Source of the DNA: Shinella zoogloeoides
Lineage (GTDB): Bacteria; Pseudomonadota; Alphaproteobacteria; Rhizobiales; Rhizobiaceae
Direction of reading: 5' to 3'
NCBI RefSeq assembly: GCF_003574625.1
Contig: NZ_QNUJ01000003.1
Location: 62,001-126,000, forward strand
Length of the DNA stretch: 64,000 bases
In this document: positions 45,507-54,799 of the stretch, piece after piece
How positions within the stretch are numbered: position 1 is the first letter of the stretch
How the letters are laid out: every line of letters begins with the position of its first letter
Made by a program: the position numbers and the translations under genes
Notes under the pieces: model-generated
Seen by the model: the letters and a program-made list of their open reading frames with translations, nothing else
Told to the model about the DNA's origin: nothing
The model's database searches: none

Positions 45507-46784
45507 TCAGGCGGCGCGGGCCTCGACCATCGCCGCTTCGAGGATGTCGAGCGCTTCGGCGAAGACCTCGTCCTGGATGGTGATCGGCGCGAGGAAACGG
45601 ATGACGTTGCCATGCACGCCGCAGGTGAGCAGGATCAGGCCCTTTTCGAGGGCTTTCAGGCGGACCTTGTTGGCGAAGTCGGCGCTCGGTTGCTTCGTGG
45701 TGACGTCGTTGAACTCGACGGCGTTCATGAAGCCCGGGCCGCGGATGTCGACGATTTCCGGCACCTTGTCCTGCAGCGAGGCCAGGCGCTGCTTGAGGCG
45801 TGCACCGAGATTTTCGGCGCGGTTGCACAGGTCCTCGTCCTTGATGACGTCGAGCACGGCATGGGCCGCCGCAACGCCGAGCGGGTTGCCGGCATAGGTG
45901 CCGCCGAGGCCGCCCGGGCCGGGGGCGTCCATGATTTCCGCGCGGCCGGTGACGGCCGCGATCGGGAAGCCGCCGCCGAGGCCCTTGGCCATGGTCATCA
46001 GGTCAGCCGCGATGCCGTAGTGCTCCATGGCGAAGAGCTTGCCAGTACGGGCAAAGCCGGTCTGCACCTCGTCGGCGATGAGCAGGATGCCGTGCTGGTC
46101 GCAGATCTCGCGAAGCGCCTTCATGAAATTGACCGGGACGGGATAGAAGCCGCCTTCGCCCTGCACGGGCTCGACGATGATCGCAGCGACGCGGTTCGGA
46201 TCGACGTCGGCGGCAAAGAGCTTCTTCAGGACGCCCAGCGACTGCTCGACGCTCGTGCCGTGCATCTCGACGGGGAAGGGCGCGTGGAAGACGTCGCCCG
46301 GCATGGCGCCGAAGCCGACCTTGTAGGGCACGACCTTGCCGGTCAGCGCCATGCCCATGAAGGTGCGGCCGTGGAAGCCGCCCGAAAAGGCGATGACGGC
46401 CTGGCGGCCGGTGGCGGCGCGGGCGATCTTCACGGCGTTCTCGACGGCTTCCGCGCCGGTCGTGACAAAGATCGTCTTCTTGGCGAAGTTGCCGGGGGTG
46501 ATGGCGTTCAGGCGCTCGGCGAGCTCGACATAGTTCTCGTAAGGAACGACCTGGTGGCAGGTGTGCGTGAAGCGGTCGAGCTGCTTCTTGACGGCCTCGA
46601 TGACGCGCGGATGGCGGTGGCCGGTATTGACCACGGCGATGCCGGCGGCGAAATCGATGTAGCGGTTGCCTTCCTTGTCCCAGATCTCGGCGTTTTCCGC
46701 GCGGTCGGCGTAGATCTGCGTGGTCATGCCGACGCCGCGGGAAATGGCGGCGTTCTTGCGGTCTGTCAGAGGCGTGGCGGTCAT
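45507..46784 (-). CDS. gabT: 4-Aminobutyrate aminotransferase
   Basis: A 425-residue PLP enzyme converting GABA and 2-oxoglutarate to succinate semialdehyde and glutamate. The PLP lysine is in LMTMAKGLGGGFPIAAVTG, with the aspartate pair in LIADEVQTGFARTG. The start ATG 46784 (MTATPLTDRKNAAISRG) fits the family. It is the first gene of gabT-gabD and lies opposite a MerR-XRE-cupin regulator, with repeated sites in the 202 bp between. Confidence 0.95.
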   Translation of the reverse strand: MTATPLTDRKNAAISRGVGMTTQIYADRAENAEIWDKEGNRYIDFAAGIAVVNTGHRHPRVIEAVKKQLDRFTHTCHQVVPYENYVELAERLNAITPGNFAKKTIFVTTGAEAVENAVKIARAATGRQAVIAFSGGFHGRTFMGMALTGKVVPYKVGFGAMPGDVFHAPFPVEMHGTSVEQSLGVLKKLFAADVDPNRVAAIIVEPVQGEGGFYPVPVNFMKALREICDQHGILLIADEVQTGFARTGKLFAMEHYGIAADLMTMAKGLGGGFPIAAVTGRAEIMDAPGPGGLGGTYAGNPLGVAAAHAVLDVIKDEDLCNRAENLGARLKQRLASLQDKVPEIVDIRGPGFMNAVEFNDVTTKQPSADFANKVRLKALEKGLILLTCGVHGNVIRFLAPITIQDEVFAEALDILEAAMVEARAA

Positions 46785-46822
46785 GGCGCTGTTCCTGGAT
46801 CTGGAGGCTTCGTTTCGCTGGG

Positions 46823-46900
46823 CTTGCATTAACTTACATTTTTTCTGCAAGTCTCATGTGGAATTCCTACATTTTTTCTGCAAGAATGCAACGGCATTCT
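46823..46900. promoter_or_regulatory. Tandem 17-bp repeats and dyads in the gabT control region
   Basis: TACATTTTTTCTGCAAG occurs twice, at 46835-46851 and 46868-46884, start to start 33 bp, about three helical turns. The first copy also pairs with an upstream CTTGCA (46823-46828), making a dyad with its own TGCAAG. A separate dyad AGAATGC-AACG-GCATTCT lies at 46883-46900. All fall between the divergent gabT and regulator genes. Confidence 0.7.
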
Positions 46901-46986
46901 ACGCGCGCAATGCGACGGATTTTCCAACCGGCCGGCGCGCCCGGAATGTTATACGAAGGATAATAAAGAATCAGGGATTTGGCGCG

Positions 46987-47802
46987 ATGGGTTCCGGCGA
47001 ACCGGTGCATTACAAGGTGGCGGAAGCCGCGCGGCTTGCCGGCGTTTCGGCCTCCACGCTGCGCCTGTGGGAAACGCAGGGGCTCGTCGTGCCCGGCCGC
47101 TCGGAAACGGGGCACCGGCAATATAGCGCCGAAGACGTGACCCGGCTGAAGCGCATCGCCTGGTACCGCACGGAACGTGGCCTCAACCCCGCCGCCATCC
47201 GCGAGGCATTGGAGGCCGAGGAGCCGACCGCCGATACGGGAGCCTCGGAGGGCGATGCGCCTCAGGGCGTCGGGCGCAAGCTGCGGAGCCTGCGCCATGC
47301 CGCTGGCAAGACGCTCGAACAGGTCGCAGGCGATATCGGCATCGCGACCTCGATGCTCTCCACCTTCGAGCGCACCTCGTTAGGCGTGACCTTCCGCGTG
47401 CTGCATGACCTTGCCGATTACTATGGCACGACCGTCTCGAAGCTCTCCGGCGAGGAGGAAGAGGACAACCGCTCCGTCGTCCGGGCGGGGGAGTGGAAAT
47501 TCTGGCCCGAGACGTCTCCGGGCGTCACCGTGCAGGTGCTGGCGGACGGGCGCAACATGATGGACTGCCACCGCTTCGTGCTGGCGCCCGGCGCGTCGAG
47601 CGACGGCGCCTACACGCATGATGGCGAGGAATTCGTGCACGTGCTTTCCGGGCAGGTCGAAATCGTGCTCGACGGCCATGAATTTCACGACCTCGGCCCC
47701 GGCGACAGCCTCTATTTCTCAAGCTGCCGCCGCCACGCCTGGCGCAATCGCCACGATGGCGAGACCGTGCTGATCTGGATCAACACGCCCCCGACATTCT
47801 AG
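46987..47802 (+). CDS. Three-domain regulator: MerR + XRE + cupin
   Basis: A 271-residue protein with a MerR-type winged helix (about 6-72, KVAEAARLAGVSASTLRLWETQGLV), an XRE-type helix-turn-helix (about 94-150, LRSLRHAAGKTLEQVAGDIGIATSMLSTFERT) and a C-terminal cupin (about 185-268, THDGEEFVHVLSGQVEIVLDG). Two DNA-binding units plus a ligand-binding barrel in one chain is uncommon. Position opposite gabT-gabD suggests it senses GABA or a related compound and controls that operon. ATG 46987 begins the MerR part; upstream frame covers the operator region. Confidence 0.88.
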   Translation: MGSGEPVHYKVAEAARLAGVSASTLRLWETQGLVVPGRSETGHRQYSAEDVTRLKRIAWYRTERGLNPAAIREALEAEEPTADTGASEGDAPQGVGRKLRSLRHAAGKTLEQVAGDIGIATSMLSTFERTSLGVTFRVLHDLADYYGTTVSKLSGEEEEDNRSVVRAGEWKFWPETSPGVTVQVLADGRNMMDCHRFVLAPGASSDGAYTHDGEEFVHVLSGQVEIVLDGHEFHDLGPGDSLYFSSCRRHAWRNRHDGETVLIWINTPPTF

Positions 47803-47805
47803 GCT

Positions 47806-48114
47806 TCATTCCGCCGCGACGATATGGAACTCCCGCGGCTGGTCGCCCTTGGCCGCCCCGCCAATAATGTAGATGAGACAGCTCGTCCGCAGCAGCGAGG
47901 CGAAGTTCGGCACCGAACCGTTGATCTCCAGCGCCTCGTCATAGAGCGTCGAGAGGAAACGGGAGGTCGACATTCCCTGGCTTGCCGACATCTCGTCGAT
48001 CAGGTCCCAGAAGGCTGCCTCGATCTGAATGCTCGTCGAATGCCCCCCGATTCGCACCGAACGGTTGACGGGCCGGTAGCGTTGCGGATCCTGGCCCGCA
48101 AAGACCTCACACAT
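47806..48114 (-). CDS. Ribbon-helix-helix domain protein, 102 residues
   Basis: A 102-residue protein with a ribbon-helix-helix fold typical of PF13467, reading NRSVRIGGHSTSIQIEAAFWDLIDEMSASQGMSTSRFLSTLYDEAL. Members are frequent in alphaproteobacteria and may bind DNA; targets are unknown. A cysteine lies near each end. It is convergent with the MerR-XRE-cupin gene, three bases apart. Confidence 0.85.
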   Translation of the reverse strand: MCEVFAGQDPQRYRPVNRSVRIGGHSTSIQIEAAFWDLIDEMSASQGMSTSRFLSTLYDEALEINGSVPNFASLLRTSCLIYIIGGAAKGDQPREFHIVAAE

Positions 48115-48326
48115 GGCATATCCTCCAGTCGTGTTTTTATGATGCGATTATGCGGTGGGGGCCGGCTTTGGTCAAATCATCCCGTAGCGGCGAAAAGCAC
48201 GCAAAATCCTTCGTTTAAAACTCCGGAAATGAAAATCAGCGTGCGGTAGCGGGCTGCTACCCGCCCCCGCCGATCCGGGCGCAAACTTCCTCCTACAAGT
48301 CGAACTGCAAGCAGGGGAAGGCCAGC

Positions 48327-48722
48327 GTGGCAAAGACCATTCATTCCATGATCCGTGTCCTCGACGAGGGGCGTTCCGTGGATTTTTACGGCAAGGCATT
48401 CGGCCTCGCCATCGCCGACCGGCTCGATTTCGAGACCTTCACGCTCGTCTACATGAGCAATGCGGAAAGCGAATTCGAGCTCGAGCTGACGATCAACAAG
48501 GGCAGGACCGAACCCTACGACCTCGGGGACGGCTATGGCCATCTCGCCGTCTCGGTGGCCGATCTCGACGGCGAGCACGCGCGCCTTGCGGCTCTCGGCT
48601 ACACGCTGGGCAAGATCGTCGAGTTCAATCGCGACGGCGGCCTTCTCGCCCGCTTCTTCTTCGTCACCGATCCGGATGGCTACAAGATCGAGGTCCTGCA
48701 ACGGCACGGCCGCTTCAAATGA
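48327..48722 (+). CDS. Glyoxalase I-like VOC protein
   Basis: A 131-residue VOC protein close to lactoylglutathione lyase. It starts with HSMIRVLDEGRSVDFYGKAFGL, has ELELTINKGRTEPYDLGDGYGHLAVSV in the middle and ends DPDGYKIEVLQR. Candidate metal ligands are the first histidine, the middle glutamate and histidine, and the last glutamate. The start is GTG 48327 with a GGGGAAGG run before it. It lies 56 bp before the Tat-exported subunit gene and may be in the same transcript. Confidence 0.85.
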   Translation: MAKTIHSMIRVLDEGRSVDFYGKAFGLAIADRLDFETFTLVYMSNAESEFELELTINKGRTEPYDLGDGYGHLAVSVADLDGEHARLAALGYTLGKIVEFNRDGGLLARFFFVTDPDGYKIEVLQRHGRFK

Positions 48723-48778
48723 ACGGAGCCGCGGCCGGAGGAGGCCGCCGCTCTCAGATGCAATGGGAGGAACGTGAC

Positions 48779-49309
48779 ATGACGACCATCTACGAGCAGC
48801 GCCCCGGGCTTTCCCGGCGCGAGCTTCTCAAGCGCGGCACGCTCGGCGCGGCGCTCATCATCACCGGCAATGCGGTGATCAGCCCCGACCGGGCCTGGGG
48901 CATGGAGACGACGGCCCTCAAGCCCGAGGCCATGGCGACCCTCATCAAGCTTGCCCGCGACATCTACCCGCACGACGCGGTCCCCGACCGCTTCTACGCC
49001 ATCGCGGTCAAGGGGCACGAGACCAAGGCCGGCACGGACGCCAAGCACAAGGAACTGATCGAGGCGGGCATCGCCGATCTCGACAAGCGGGCGGGCGAGG
49101 GCGGCTATCGTGGCCTCGGCTGGGAAGACGACCGCGTGAAAATCTTGCGCGACATCGAGACGACGCCCTTCTTCCAGGCGGTGCGCGGCGATCTCGTCGT
49201 CTCCTTCTATAACCAGAAGGAGCTCTGGCCGCATTTCGGCTACGAGGGCGAATCCTATTCCAAGGGCGGCTATATCGCCCGCGGCTTCAACGACATCGAA
49301 TGGCTTTGA
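48779..49309 (+). CDS. Tat-exported subunit 3-like partner of GMC dehydrogenase
   Basis: A 176-residue protein with a twin-arginine signal (SRRELLKRGTLGAALIITG). The mature part resembles the gluconate 2-dehydrogenase subunit 3 family (ALKPEAMATLIKLARDIYPHDAVPD), which carries the GMC flavoprotein through the Tat system as a hitchhiker. It is 83 bp before the GMC gene. AGGAACG precedes the ATG. No haem motif is present. Confidence 0.85.
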   Translation: MTTIYEQRPGLSRRELLKRGTLGAALIITGNAVISPDRAWGMETTALKPEAMATLIKLARDIYPHDAVPDRFYAIAVKGHETKAGTDAKHKELIEAGIADLDKRAGEGGYRGLGWEDDRVKILRDIETTPFFQAVRGDLVVSFYNQKELWPHFGYEGESYSKGGYIARGFNDIEWL

Positions 49310-49392
49310 CGGCGGTCTGACGGCCCCGCGCCGGAGGAGGCGCGGCCGCAGGGCGTCCACGACGCCGACCGCACATGTTTCGGGAGGAAACC

Positions 49393-50964
49393 ATGGCAGC
49401 TCCTTATGATCTCAACGACGACGGCGTGGTCGTCATCATCGGCTCGGGTGCCGGCGGCGGCACGCTGGGCAACGAACTGGCGCAGAAGGGGATCGACGTC
49501 GTCATCCTGGAAGCCGGTTCACGGATCGAGCACGAGGACTTCATCAACGACGAATGGGACAGCTTCGCCCAGCTCGCCTGGCTAGACCATCGCACGACCG
49601 GCGGCGGCTGGCGGGTCGCGAAGGACTTTCCCAACCTGCCGGCCTGGATCGTCAAGGCCGTCGGCGGCACCACGACGCATTGGGCCGGCGCGTCCCTGCG
49701 CTTCCAGGAGCACGAGTTCAAGACGCTGACCCATTATGGCAAGGTCGAGGGCGCCAACCTGCTCGACTGGCCGCTGACGCTCGCCGAACTGGAGCCGTAT
49801 TACGCCAAGGCCGAGGACAAGATGGGCGTGACGCGCACCAACGGCATTGAGGGCCTGCCCGGCAACAACAACTTCAAGATCCTGAAGGCCGGCGCGGACA
49901 AGCTCGGCTACAAGGAATGTCACACCGGCAACATGGCGATCAACTCGGCCGATCGCGATGACCGGATGAGCTGTCAGCAGACCGGCTTCTGCTTCCAGGG
50001 GTGCAAGTGGGGCGCCAAGTGGTCGACGCTCTACACGGAAATCCCGAAGGGCGAGGCGACCGGCAAGCTGGAGATCCGCCCCAACTCGCATGTCGTGAAG
50101 ATCGAGCACGACGACAGCGGCAAGGTGACGAACGTCGTCTATGCCGACAAGGACGGCAAGCTGCACAGCCAGAAGGCCCGCATCGTCTGCGTCGCCGGCA
50201 ATTCCATCGAGAGCCCGCGGCTGCTGCTCAATTCCGCATCCGGCAAATATCCGGACGGGCTTGCCAATTCCTCGGGCCAGGTCGGCAAGAACTACATGCG
50301 CCACACGACCGGCTCGGTCTATGCCGTCTTCGAGAAGCCGGTGCACATGTATCGCGGCACCACCATGGCCGGCATCATTCGCGACGAGGCGCGGCACGAT
50401 CCCTCGCGCGGCTTCGTCGGCGGCTACGAGCTGGAGACGCTCTCGCTCGGCGTGCCCTTCATGGCCGCGTTCCTCGATCCGGGCGGCTGGGGCCGTTCTT
50501 TCGCCTCCGCCATGGACAGCTATGCCAACATGGCCGGCCTCTGGATCGTCGGCGAGGATCTGGCGCAGGAGCAGAACGCGGTGAAGCTGCATGGCGAGCT
50601 GAAGGACCAGTACGGCATGCCGATCCCGGACGTGTGGTTCACCGACCATCCGAACGACGTTGCCATGCGCGACCATGCCTACAAGCAGGGGCAGGCGCTC
50701 TATGAGGCCGTCGGCGCGACCCGCAGCTTCCCGACGCCGCCCTATCCCTCCACGCACAATCTCGGCACCAACCGGATGAGCGAGAAGGCCGAGGACGGCG
50801 TCGTCAACAAATGGGGCCAGACCCACGACATCAAGAACCTCTTCGTCTCGGACGGCAGCCAGTTTACCAGCGGCGCGGCGGAAAACCCGACGCTGACCAT
50901 CGTTACGCTCGCCATCCGCCAGGCCGACCATATCGCCAAGGAAATGGCCGCCGGGACGATCTGA
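49393..50964 (+). CDS. GMC-family FAD-dependent sugar/alcohol dehydrogenase
   Basis: A 523-residue GMC oxidoreductase without its own signal peptide, relying on the preceding subunit for export. The FAD site is VVIIGSGAGGGTLGNELAQKG and the C-terminal conserved block is THNLGTNRMSEKAEDGVV...LFVSDGSQFTSGAAENPTLTIVTLA. Substrate may be a sugar or sugar acid, as in gluconate or glucoside 3-dehydrogenases. A cytochrome c subunit usually follows, but the next gene is on the other strand, so the electron acceptor is not encoded here. ATG 49393 follows GGGAGGA. Confidence 0.9.
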   Translation: MAAPYDLNDDGVVVIIGSGAGGGTLGNELAQKGIDVVILEAGSRIEHEDFINDEWDSFAQLAWLDHRTTGGGWRVAKDFPNLPAWIVKAVGGTTTHWAGASLRFQEHEFKTLTHYGKVEGANLLDWPLTLAELEPYYAKAEDKMGVTRTNGIEGLPGNNNFKILKAGADKLGYKECHTGNMAINSADRDDRMSCQQTGFCFQGCKWGAKWSTLYTEIPKGEATGKLEIRPNSHVVKIEHDDSGKVTNVVYADKDGKLHSQKARIVCVAGNSIESPRLLLNSASGKYPDGLANSSGQVGKNYMRHTTGSVYAVFEKPVHMYRGTTMAGIIRDEARHDPSRGFVGGYELETLSLGVPFMAAFLDPGGWGRSFASAMDSYANMAGLWIVGEDLAQEQNAVKLHGELKDQYGMPIPDVWFTDHPNDVAMRDHAYKQGQALYEAVGATRSFPTPPYPSTHNLGTNRMSEKAEDGVVNKWGQTHDIKNLFVSDGSQFTSGAAENPTLTIVTLAIRQADHIAKEMAAGTI

Positions 50965-50982
50965 GGTCCATCGCAATCCTCC

Positions 50983-51002
50983 CCGGCCGCTCCGGCGGCC
51001 GG
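50983..51002 (+). terminator. Stem-loop after the GMC dehydrogenase gene
   Basis: CCGGCCGC (50983-50990), loop TCCG, GCGGCCGG (50995-51002): an 8-bp perfect stem 19 bases after the stop codon. No T run follows. It separates the GMC gene from the convergent transporter gene. Confidence 0.55.
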
Positions 51003-51076
51003 TGACCGCGCGCGGCCGATCGAGCCGCGCCAACTGGGGCCGGCCCTGGCCGGCCACCTTTTCGCGCAGACGCGTT

Positions 51077-51979
51077 TCAGCCGGCGCGGCGCTTCAACTG
51101 CTGTTCGCGGAAGAAGATGAAGAGGCCGGACGCCACGATGAAGCCGGCGCCGACCAGCATGGCGGTCCGGGGCGCATCGCCGAAGAAGATCCAGCCGAAG
51201 ACCACCGCCCAGAGCAGCATCGTATATTGCAGCGGCACCACGGTCGCCGCGTCGGCGAGCTTCAGCGAGCGGTTCACCAGCATGTGCGCGCTCATCGCCA
51301 CGATGCCGAGAAGGCTGAGCAGGCCGAAATCGAGCGGCTTGACGGGCGTCCAGCCGGCCGGATCGGCAAGGCACCAGATGCCGGCGAGGATGGCCGCGCC
51401 GGCGACCTGCCAGAACACCAGCGTCGTATCGGGCGTCGTCCGCAACGAGCGGCCGAGCACCATGGCGAGGCCGAAGGCCATGCTGCCGGCAAGCGCGATC
51501 AGCGCGGGCAGGGTGAACGTGTCCTTCGACGGCGACAGCGCGATGAGGACCCCGACGAAGCCGACGATAATGGCGGTCCAGCGCCGCCAGCCGACTTTCT
51601 CGCCCAGCATGAGCGGCGAGAGCGCGGCGACGTAGATCGGCGCGGCGAGCCAGTAGGTCATGGTATCGGCGAGCGGCATATAGGCGACGGCGAAGTAAAA
51701 GCCGGACGCCTCTATGGCGAAGAGGGTGGTACGCAGGATATGCAGCTTCGGCCGATCGACGTCGATCAGCCGCCGCCAGCCCATGCGCCAGAAGAAGGGC
51801 ATCAGCACGACGAGCGCGGCAAGGCTGCGGATCAGCATGAGCTGGCCGACGGAATAGGTGGAGACCAGCCATTTGCCGAGCACGTCGTTCAGCGAGAACA
51901 TGACCATGCCGAGCAGCATCAGCATGACGCCGAGACGGGCGGAGCCGGAATGAGGGGAGGAAGCGGCGATGTCGGTCAT
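51077..51979 (-). CDS. EamA/DMT-family transporter
   Basis: A 300-residue inner-membrane protein with ten predicted helices in two EamA repeats. The repeats show VLGKWLVSTYSVGQLMLIRSLAALVVL and VVPLQYTMLLWAVVFGWIFFGDAP. Substrate is unknown; relatives export amino acids, metabolites or drugs. It is divergent from the dehydratase gene with 153 bp between them. The C-terminal tail is basic (FREQQLKRRAG), consistent with a cytoplasmic end. Confidence 0.87.
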   Translation of the reverse strand: MTDIAASSPHSGSARLGVMLMLLGMVMFSLNDVLGKWLVSTYSVGQLMLIRSLAALVVLMPFFWRMGWRRLIDVDRPKLHILRTTLFAIEASGFYFAVAYMPLADTMTYWLAAPIYVAALSPLMLGEKVGWRRWTAIIVGFVGVLIALSPSKDTFTLPALIALAGSMAFGLAMVLGRSLRTTPDTTLVFWQVAGAAILAGIWCLADPAGWTPVKPLDFGLLSLLGIVAMSAHMLVNRSLKLADAATVVPLQYTMLLWAVVFGWIFFGDAPRTAMLVGAGFIVASGLFIFFREQQLKRRAG

Positions 51980-52132
51980 GGCGGGCGCTCGATGTCTTGG
52001 GACCCGAGGGCTGTGACATATTCCGGCAGGCCGATCCAGTCAGCAATTTTGATAGCTGCATAAACCGCGCGCCGGTTGATCCGGGCGGAGAGGGGTGGAA
52101 GACTGTGCCCGATATCTGCAAGGGTTCTTTCG

Positions 52133-53914
52133 ATGACGAATGAGAAGACAGGACGCCGGCTGCGCTCGCAGGACTGGTTCGACAACCGCGACCATATCGA
52201 CATGGCGGCGATCTACCTGGAGCGCTTCATGAACTACGGCATCACGCCGGAGGAACTGCGCTCCGGCAAGCCGGTGATCGGCATTGCGCAGAGCGGCAGC
52301 GACCTGACGCCCTGCAACCGCCATCACATGGAGCTCGCAAAGCGCGTGCGCGACGGCATCCGCGATGCGGGCGGCATTCCCATCGAGTTCCCGACCCATC
52401 CGATCTTCGAGAACTGCAAGCGTCCGACCGCCGCGCTCGACCGGAACCTTGCCTATCTCGGCCTCGTCGAGATTCTCTACGGCTATCCGCTCGACGGCGT
52501 CGTGCTGACGACGGGCTGCGACAAGACCACGCCTTCCGCGCTGATGGCGGCCTCGACGGTCGACATCCCGGCCATCGTGCTGTCCGGCGGGCCGATGCTC
52601 GACGGCTGGCACGATGGCGACCTCGTCGGCTCGGGCACGGTCATCTGGCGCTCGCGCCGCAAGCTGGCGGCGGGCACCATCGACGAGGACGACTTCCTCG
52701 CCGCCGCGATGGATTCGGCGCCCTCCATCGGCCATTGCAACACGATGGGCACGGCCTCGACCATGAATGCGCTGGCCGAAGCGCTCGGCATGTCGCTGAC
52801 GGGCTGCGCCGCCATTCCCGCCGCCTATCGCGAGCGCGGGCAGATGGCTTACCGCACCGGCAGGCGGGCGGTGGAGCTGGTGCTGGAGGATGTGCGCCCC
52901 TCGCATATCCTGACGCGCGCCGCATTCCTCAATGCCATCCGCGTCAACTCGGCCATCGGCGGGTCGACCAATGCGCAGCCGCACCTGATGGCGATGGCCA
53001 GGCACGCCGGCGTGGCGCTGGAGCCGGAGGACTGGCAGGCTTACGGCTACGATATCCCGCTGCTCGCCGACGTGCAGCCCGCCGGCCGCTTCCTCGGCGA
53101 GCGGTTCCACCGGGCCGGCGGGGTGCCGGCGATCATGCGCGAGCTGCTCGACGCCGGAAAGCTCGACGGGACCTGTCCCACCGTCACGGGCCGTACCGTC
53201 GCGCAGAACCTCCAGGGCCGTGCGGCGACGGACCGCGAGGTCATCCGCCCCTATGGCGCGCCGCTCAAGGAGCGGGCCGGCTTCCTCGTGCTCAAGGGCA
53301 ACCTCTTCGACTTCGCGATCATGAAGACCTCGGTAATCTCCGACGAGTTCCGCAAGCGCTATCTCAGCGAGCCGGGGCGCGAAGGCGTCTTCGAGGGACG
53401 GGCCGTCGTCTTCGACGGTTCGGAGGATTATCACCGGCGCATCAACGATCCGGCGCTCGGCATCGACGAGCGGACGATCCTTGTCATAAGGGGCGCGGGG
53501 CCGCTCGGCTGGCCGGGCTCGGCGGAGGTCGTCAACATGCAGCCGCCGGATCATCTTCTCAAACGCGGCATCACCAGCCTGCCGACCATCGGCGACGGGC
53601 GCCAGTCGGGCACGGCGGACAGCCCGTCGATCCTCAACGCCTCGCCGGAAAGCGCCGCGGGCGGCGGGCTCGCCTGGCTGCGCACCGGCGATGTGATCCG
53701 CATCGATCTTGCAGAGGGCCGCTGCGACATGCTGGTGGAGGAAGCGGAGATCGAGCGGCGCAGGGCGGACGGCATTCCGCCGGTGCCGGCGGATGCGACG
53801 CCGTGGCAACGTATCTACCGCAAGACCGTCACCCAGCTTTCGGACGGTGCCGTCATCGACGGCGCGGCGGATTTCCGCAAGATCGCGGAGACGCCGCCCC
53901 GGCACAACCATTGA
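52133..53914 (+). CDS. IlvD/Edd-family sugar-acid dehydratase (pentonate type)
   Basis: A 593-residue iron-sulfur dehydratase. Cysteines Cys61 (LTPCNRH), Cys129 (TGCDKTTPS) and Cys202 (GHCNTMGT) match the [2Fe-2S] ligands of pentonate dehydratases. Length and spacing are closest to D-xylonate and L-arabinonate dehydratases rather than to IlvD or Edd proper. The C-terminal KGNLFDFAIMKTSVIS block is typical of the branch. An arabinose-type transporter and an aldose epimerase lie 6-10 kb away, so an oxidative sugar path is plausible. ATG 52133 gives MTNEKTGRRLRSQ. Confidence 0.92.
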   Translation: MTNEKTGRRLRSQDWFDNRDHIDMAAIYLERFMNYGITPEELRSGKPVIGIAQSGSDLTPCNRHHMELAKRVRDGIRDAGGIPIEFPTHPIFENCKRPTAALDRNLAYLGLVEILYGYPLDGVVLTTGCDKTTPSALMAASTVDIPAIVLSGGPMLDGWHDGDLVGSGTVIWRSRRKLAAGTIDEDDFLAAAMDSAPSIGHCNTMGTASTMNALAEALGMSLTGCAAIPAAYRERGQMAYRTGRRAVELVLEDVRPSHILTRAAFLNAIRVNSAIGGSTNAQPHLMAMARHAGVALEPEDWQAYGYDIPLLADVQPAGRFLGERFHRAGGVPAIMRELLDAGKLDGTCPTVTGRTVAQNLQGRAATDREVIRPYGAPLKERAGFLVLKGNLFDFAIMKTSVISDEFRKRYLSEPGREGVFEGRAVVFDGSEDYHRRINDPALGIDERTILVIRGAGPLGWPGSAEVVNMQPPDHLLKRGITSLPTIGDGRQSGTADSPSILNASPESAAGGGLAWLRTGDVIRIDLAEGRCDMLVEEAEIERRRADGIPPVPADATPWQRIYRKTVTQLSDGAVIDGAADFRKIAETPPRHNH

Positions 53915-53920
53915 CGAGCG

Positions 53921-54799
53921 TCATCCCCGGCGGGCGACGAGGATGCCGGCCAGTACGATCGCCCCGCCGACCGCCTGCAGGATGCCGACCGGCTCGGCCA
54001 GCAGGATCCAGGCGAGGATGGCGGCCACCACCGGCTGGAGGAGCAGTGTCAGAGAGGAAAAGGCCGTCGGCAGGTAGGCGAGGGCATAGGTGACGAGGCC
54101 CTGCCCGCCGACATGGCTGATGAAGGCAAGGCCGATCAGCATCGCCCAGCCGAAGGCCGCCGTCGGCAGCATGGCGCTTTCGAAGACAAGCGCGACCGGC
54201 AGCATGCAGATGGCGGCCGAAAGCGTCGTCCATACCATGATGCGCAGTGTGGAGAAGCGCGAGCGCACGTGGCCGAGCGCCAGCATGTAGCAGGCATAGA
54301 AGAAGGCGGCGACGATGGCCGTCGCATCGCCCGCAAGCTGACCGCCGCCGATGGCCGCCGGCCCGCCCTTCAAAACGATGACGCCGACCAGCGCGATCGC
54401 CAGCCCGGTGAGGAAGACGGGCGTGATGCGCGTGCGGAAGAACAGCCAGGAGCCGAGTGTGACGAAGACGGGGGCGAGGTTGGTCAGCAGCGTCGCATTG
54501 GCGACGGAGGTCATGTGCAGCGAGAGATGCCAGGCGGCAAGGTCCGCCGCGAGGAAGAGGCCCGGCAGCAAGAGGATAAGATAATCGCGCAGGCCGGCCG
54601 GCGTTTCGCCGCCTTCCTTCGCCACCTTCGACATGACGTAGAACGGCAGGAGCGCCAGCGACACGCGCCAGAACGCGGTGGCCATTGGCCCCACTTCGGA
54701 AAGCCGCACGAAGATCGGCGATCCGCCGATGGCGACACCTCCGGCGATGAGGGCGATGAGGGCGAGGCGGGCATGACGGGAGGCGGAAATGGGGGACAC
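53921..54799 (-). CDS. EamA/DMT-family transporter
   Basis: A 292-residue membrane protein with ten helices in two EamA repeats. Recognisable parts are GGSPIFVRLSEVGPMATAFWRVSLALLPFYV and the second-repeat TYALAYLPTAFSSLTLLLQPVVAAILAWILLAEPVG. The start seems to be GTG 54799, though no clear ribosome site precedes it. Convergent with the dehydratase gene, six bases apart. Substrate unknown. Confidence 0.86.
   Translation of the reverse strand: MSPISASRHARLALIALIAGGVAIGGSPIFVRLSEVGPMATAFWRVSLALLPFYVMSKVAKEGGETPAGLRDYLILLLPGLFLAADLAAWHLSLHMTSVANATLLTNLAPVFVTLGSWLFFRTRITPVFLTGLAIALVGVIVLKGGPAAIGGGQLAGDATAIVAAFFYACYMLALGHVRSRFSTLRIMVWTTLSAAICMLPVALVFESAMLPTAAFGWAMLIGLAFISHVGGQGLVTYALAYLPTAFSSLTLLLQPVVAAILAWILLAEPVGILQAVGGAIVLAGILVARRG

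Noticed and set aside
43803-46832. 1009-codon open frame on the plus strand
   Set aside because: It covers gabD and gabT in antisense and begins inside vapC. No domain is recognisable.
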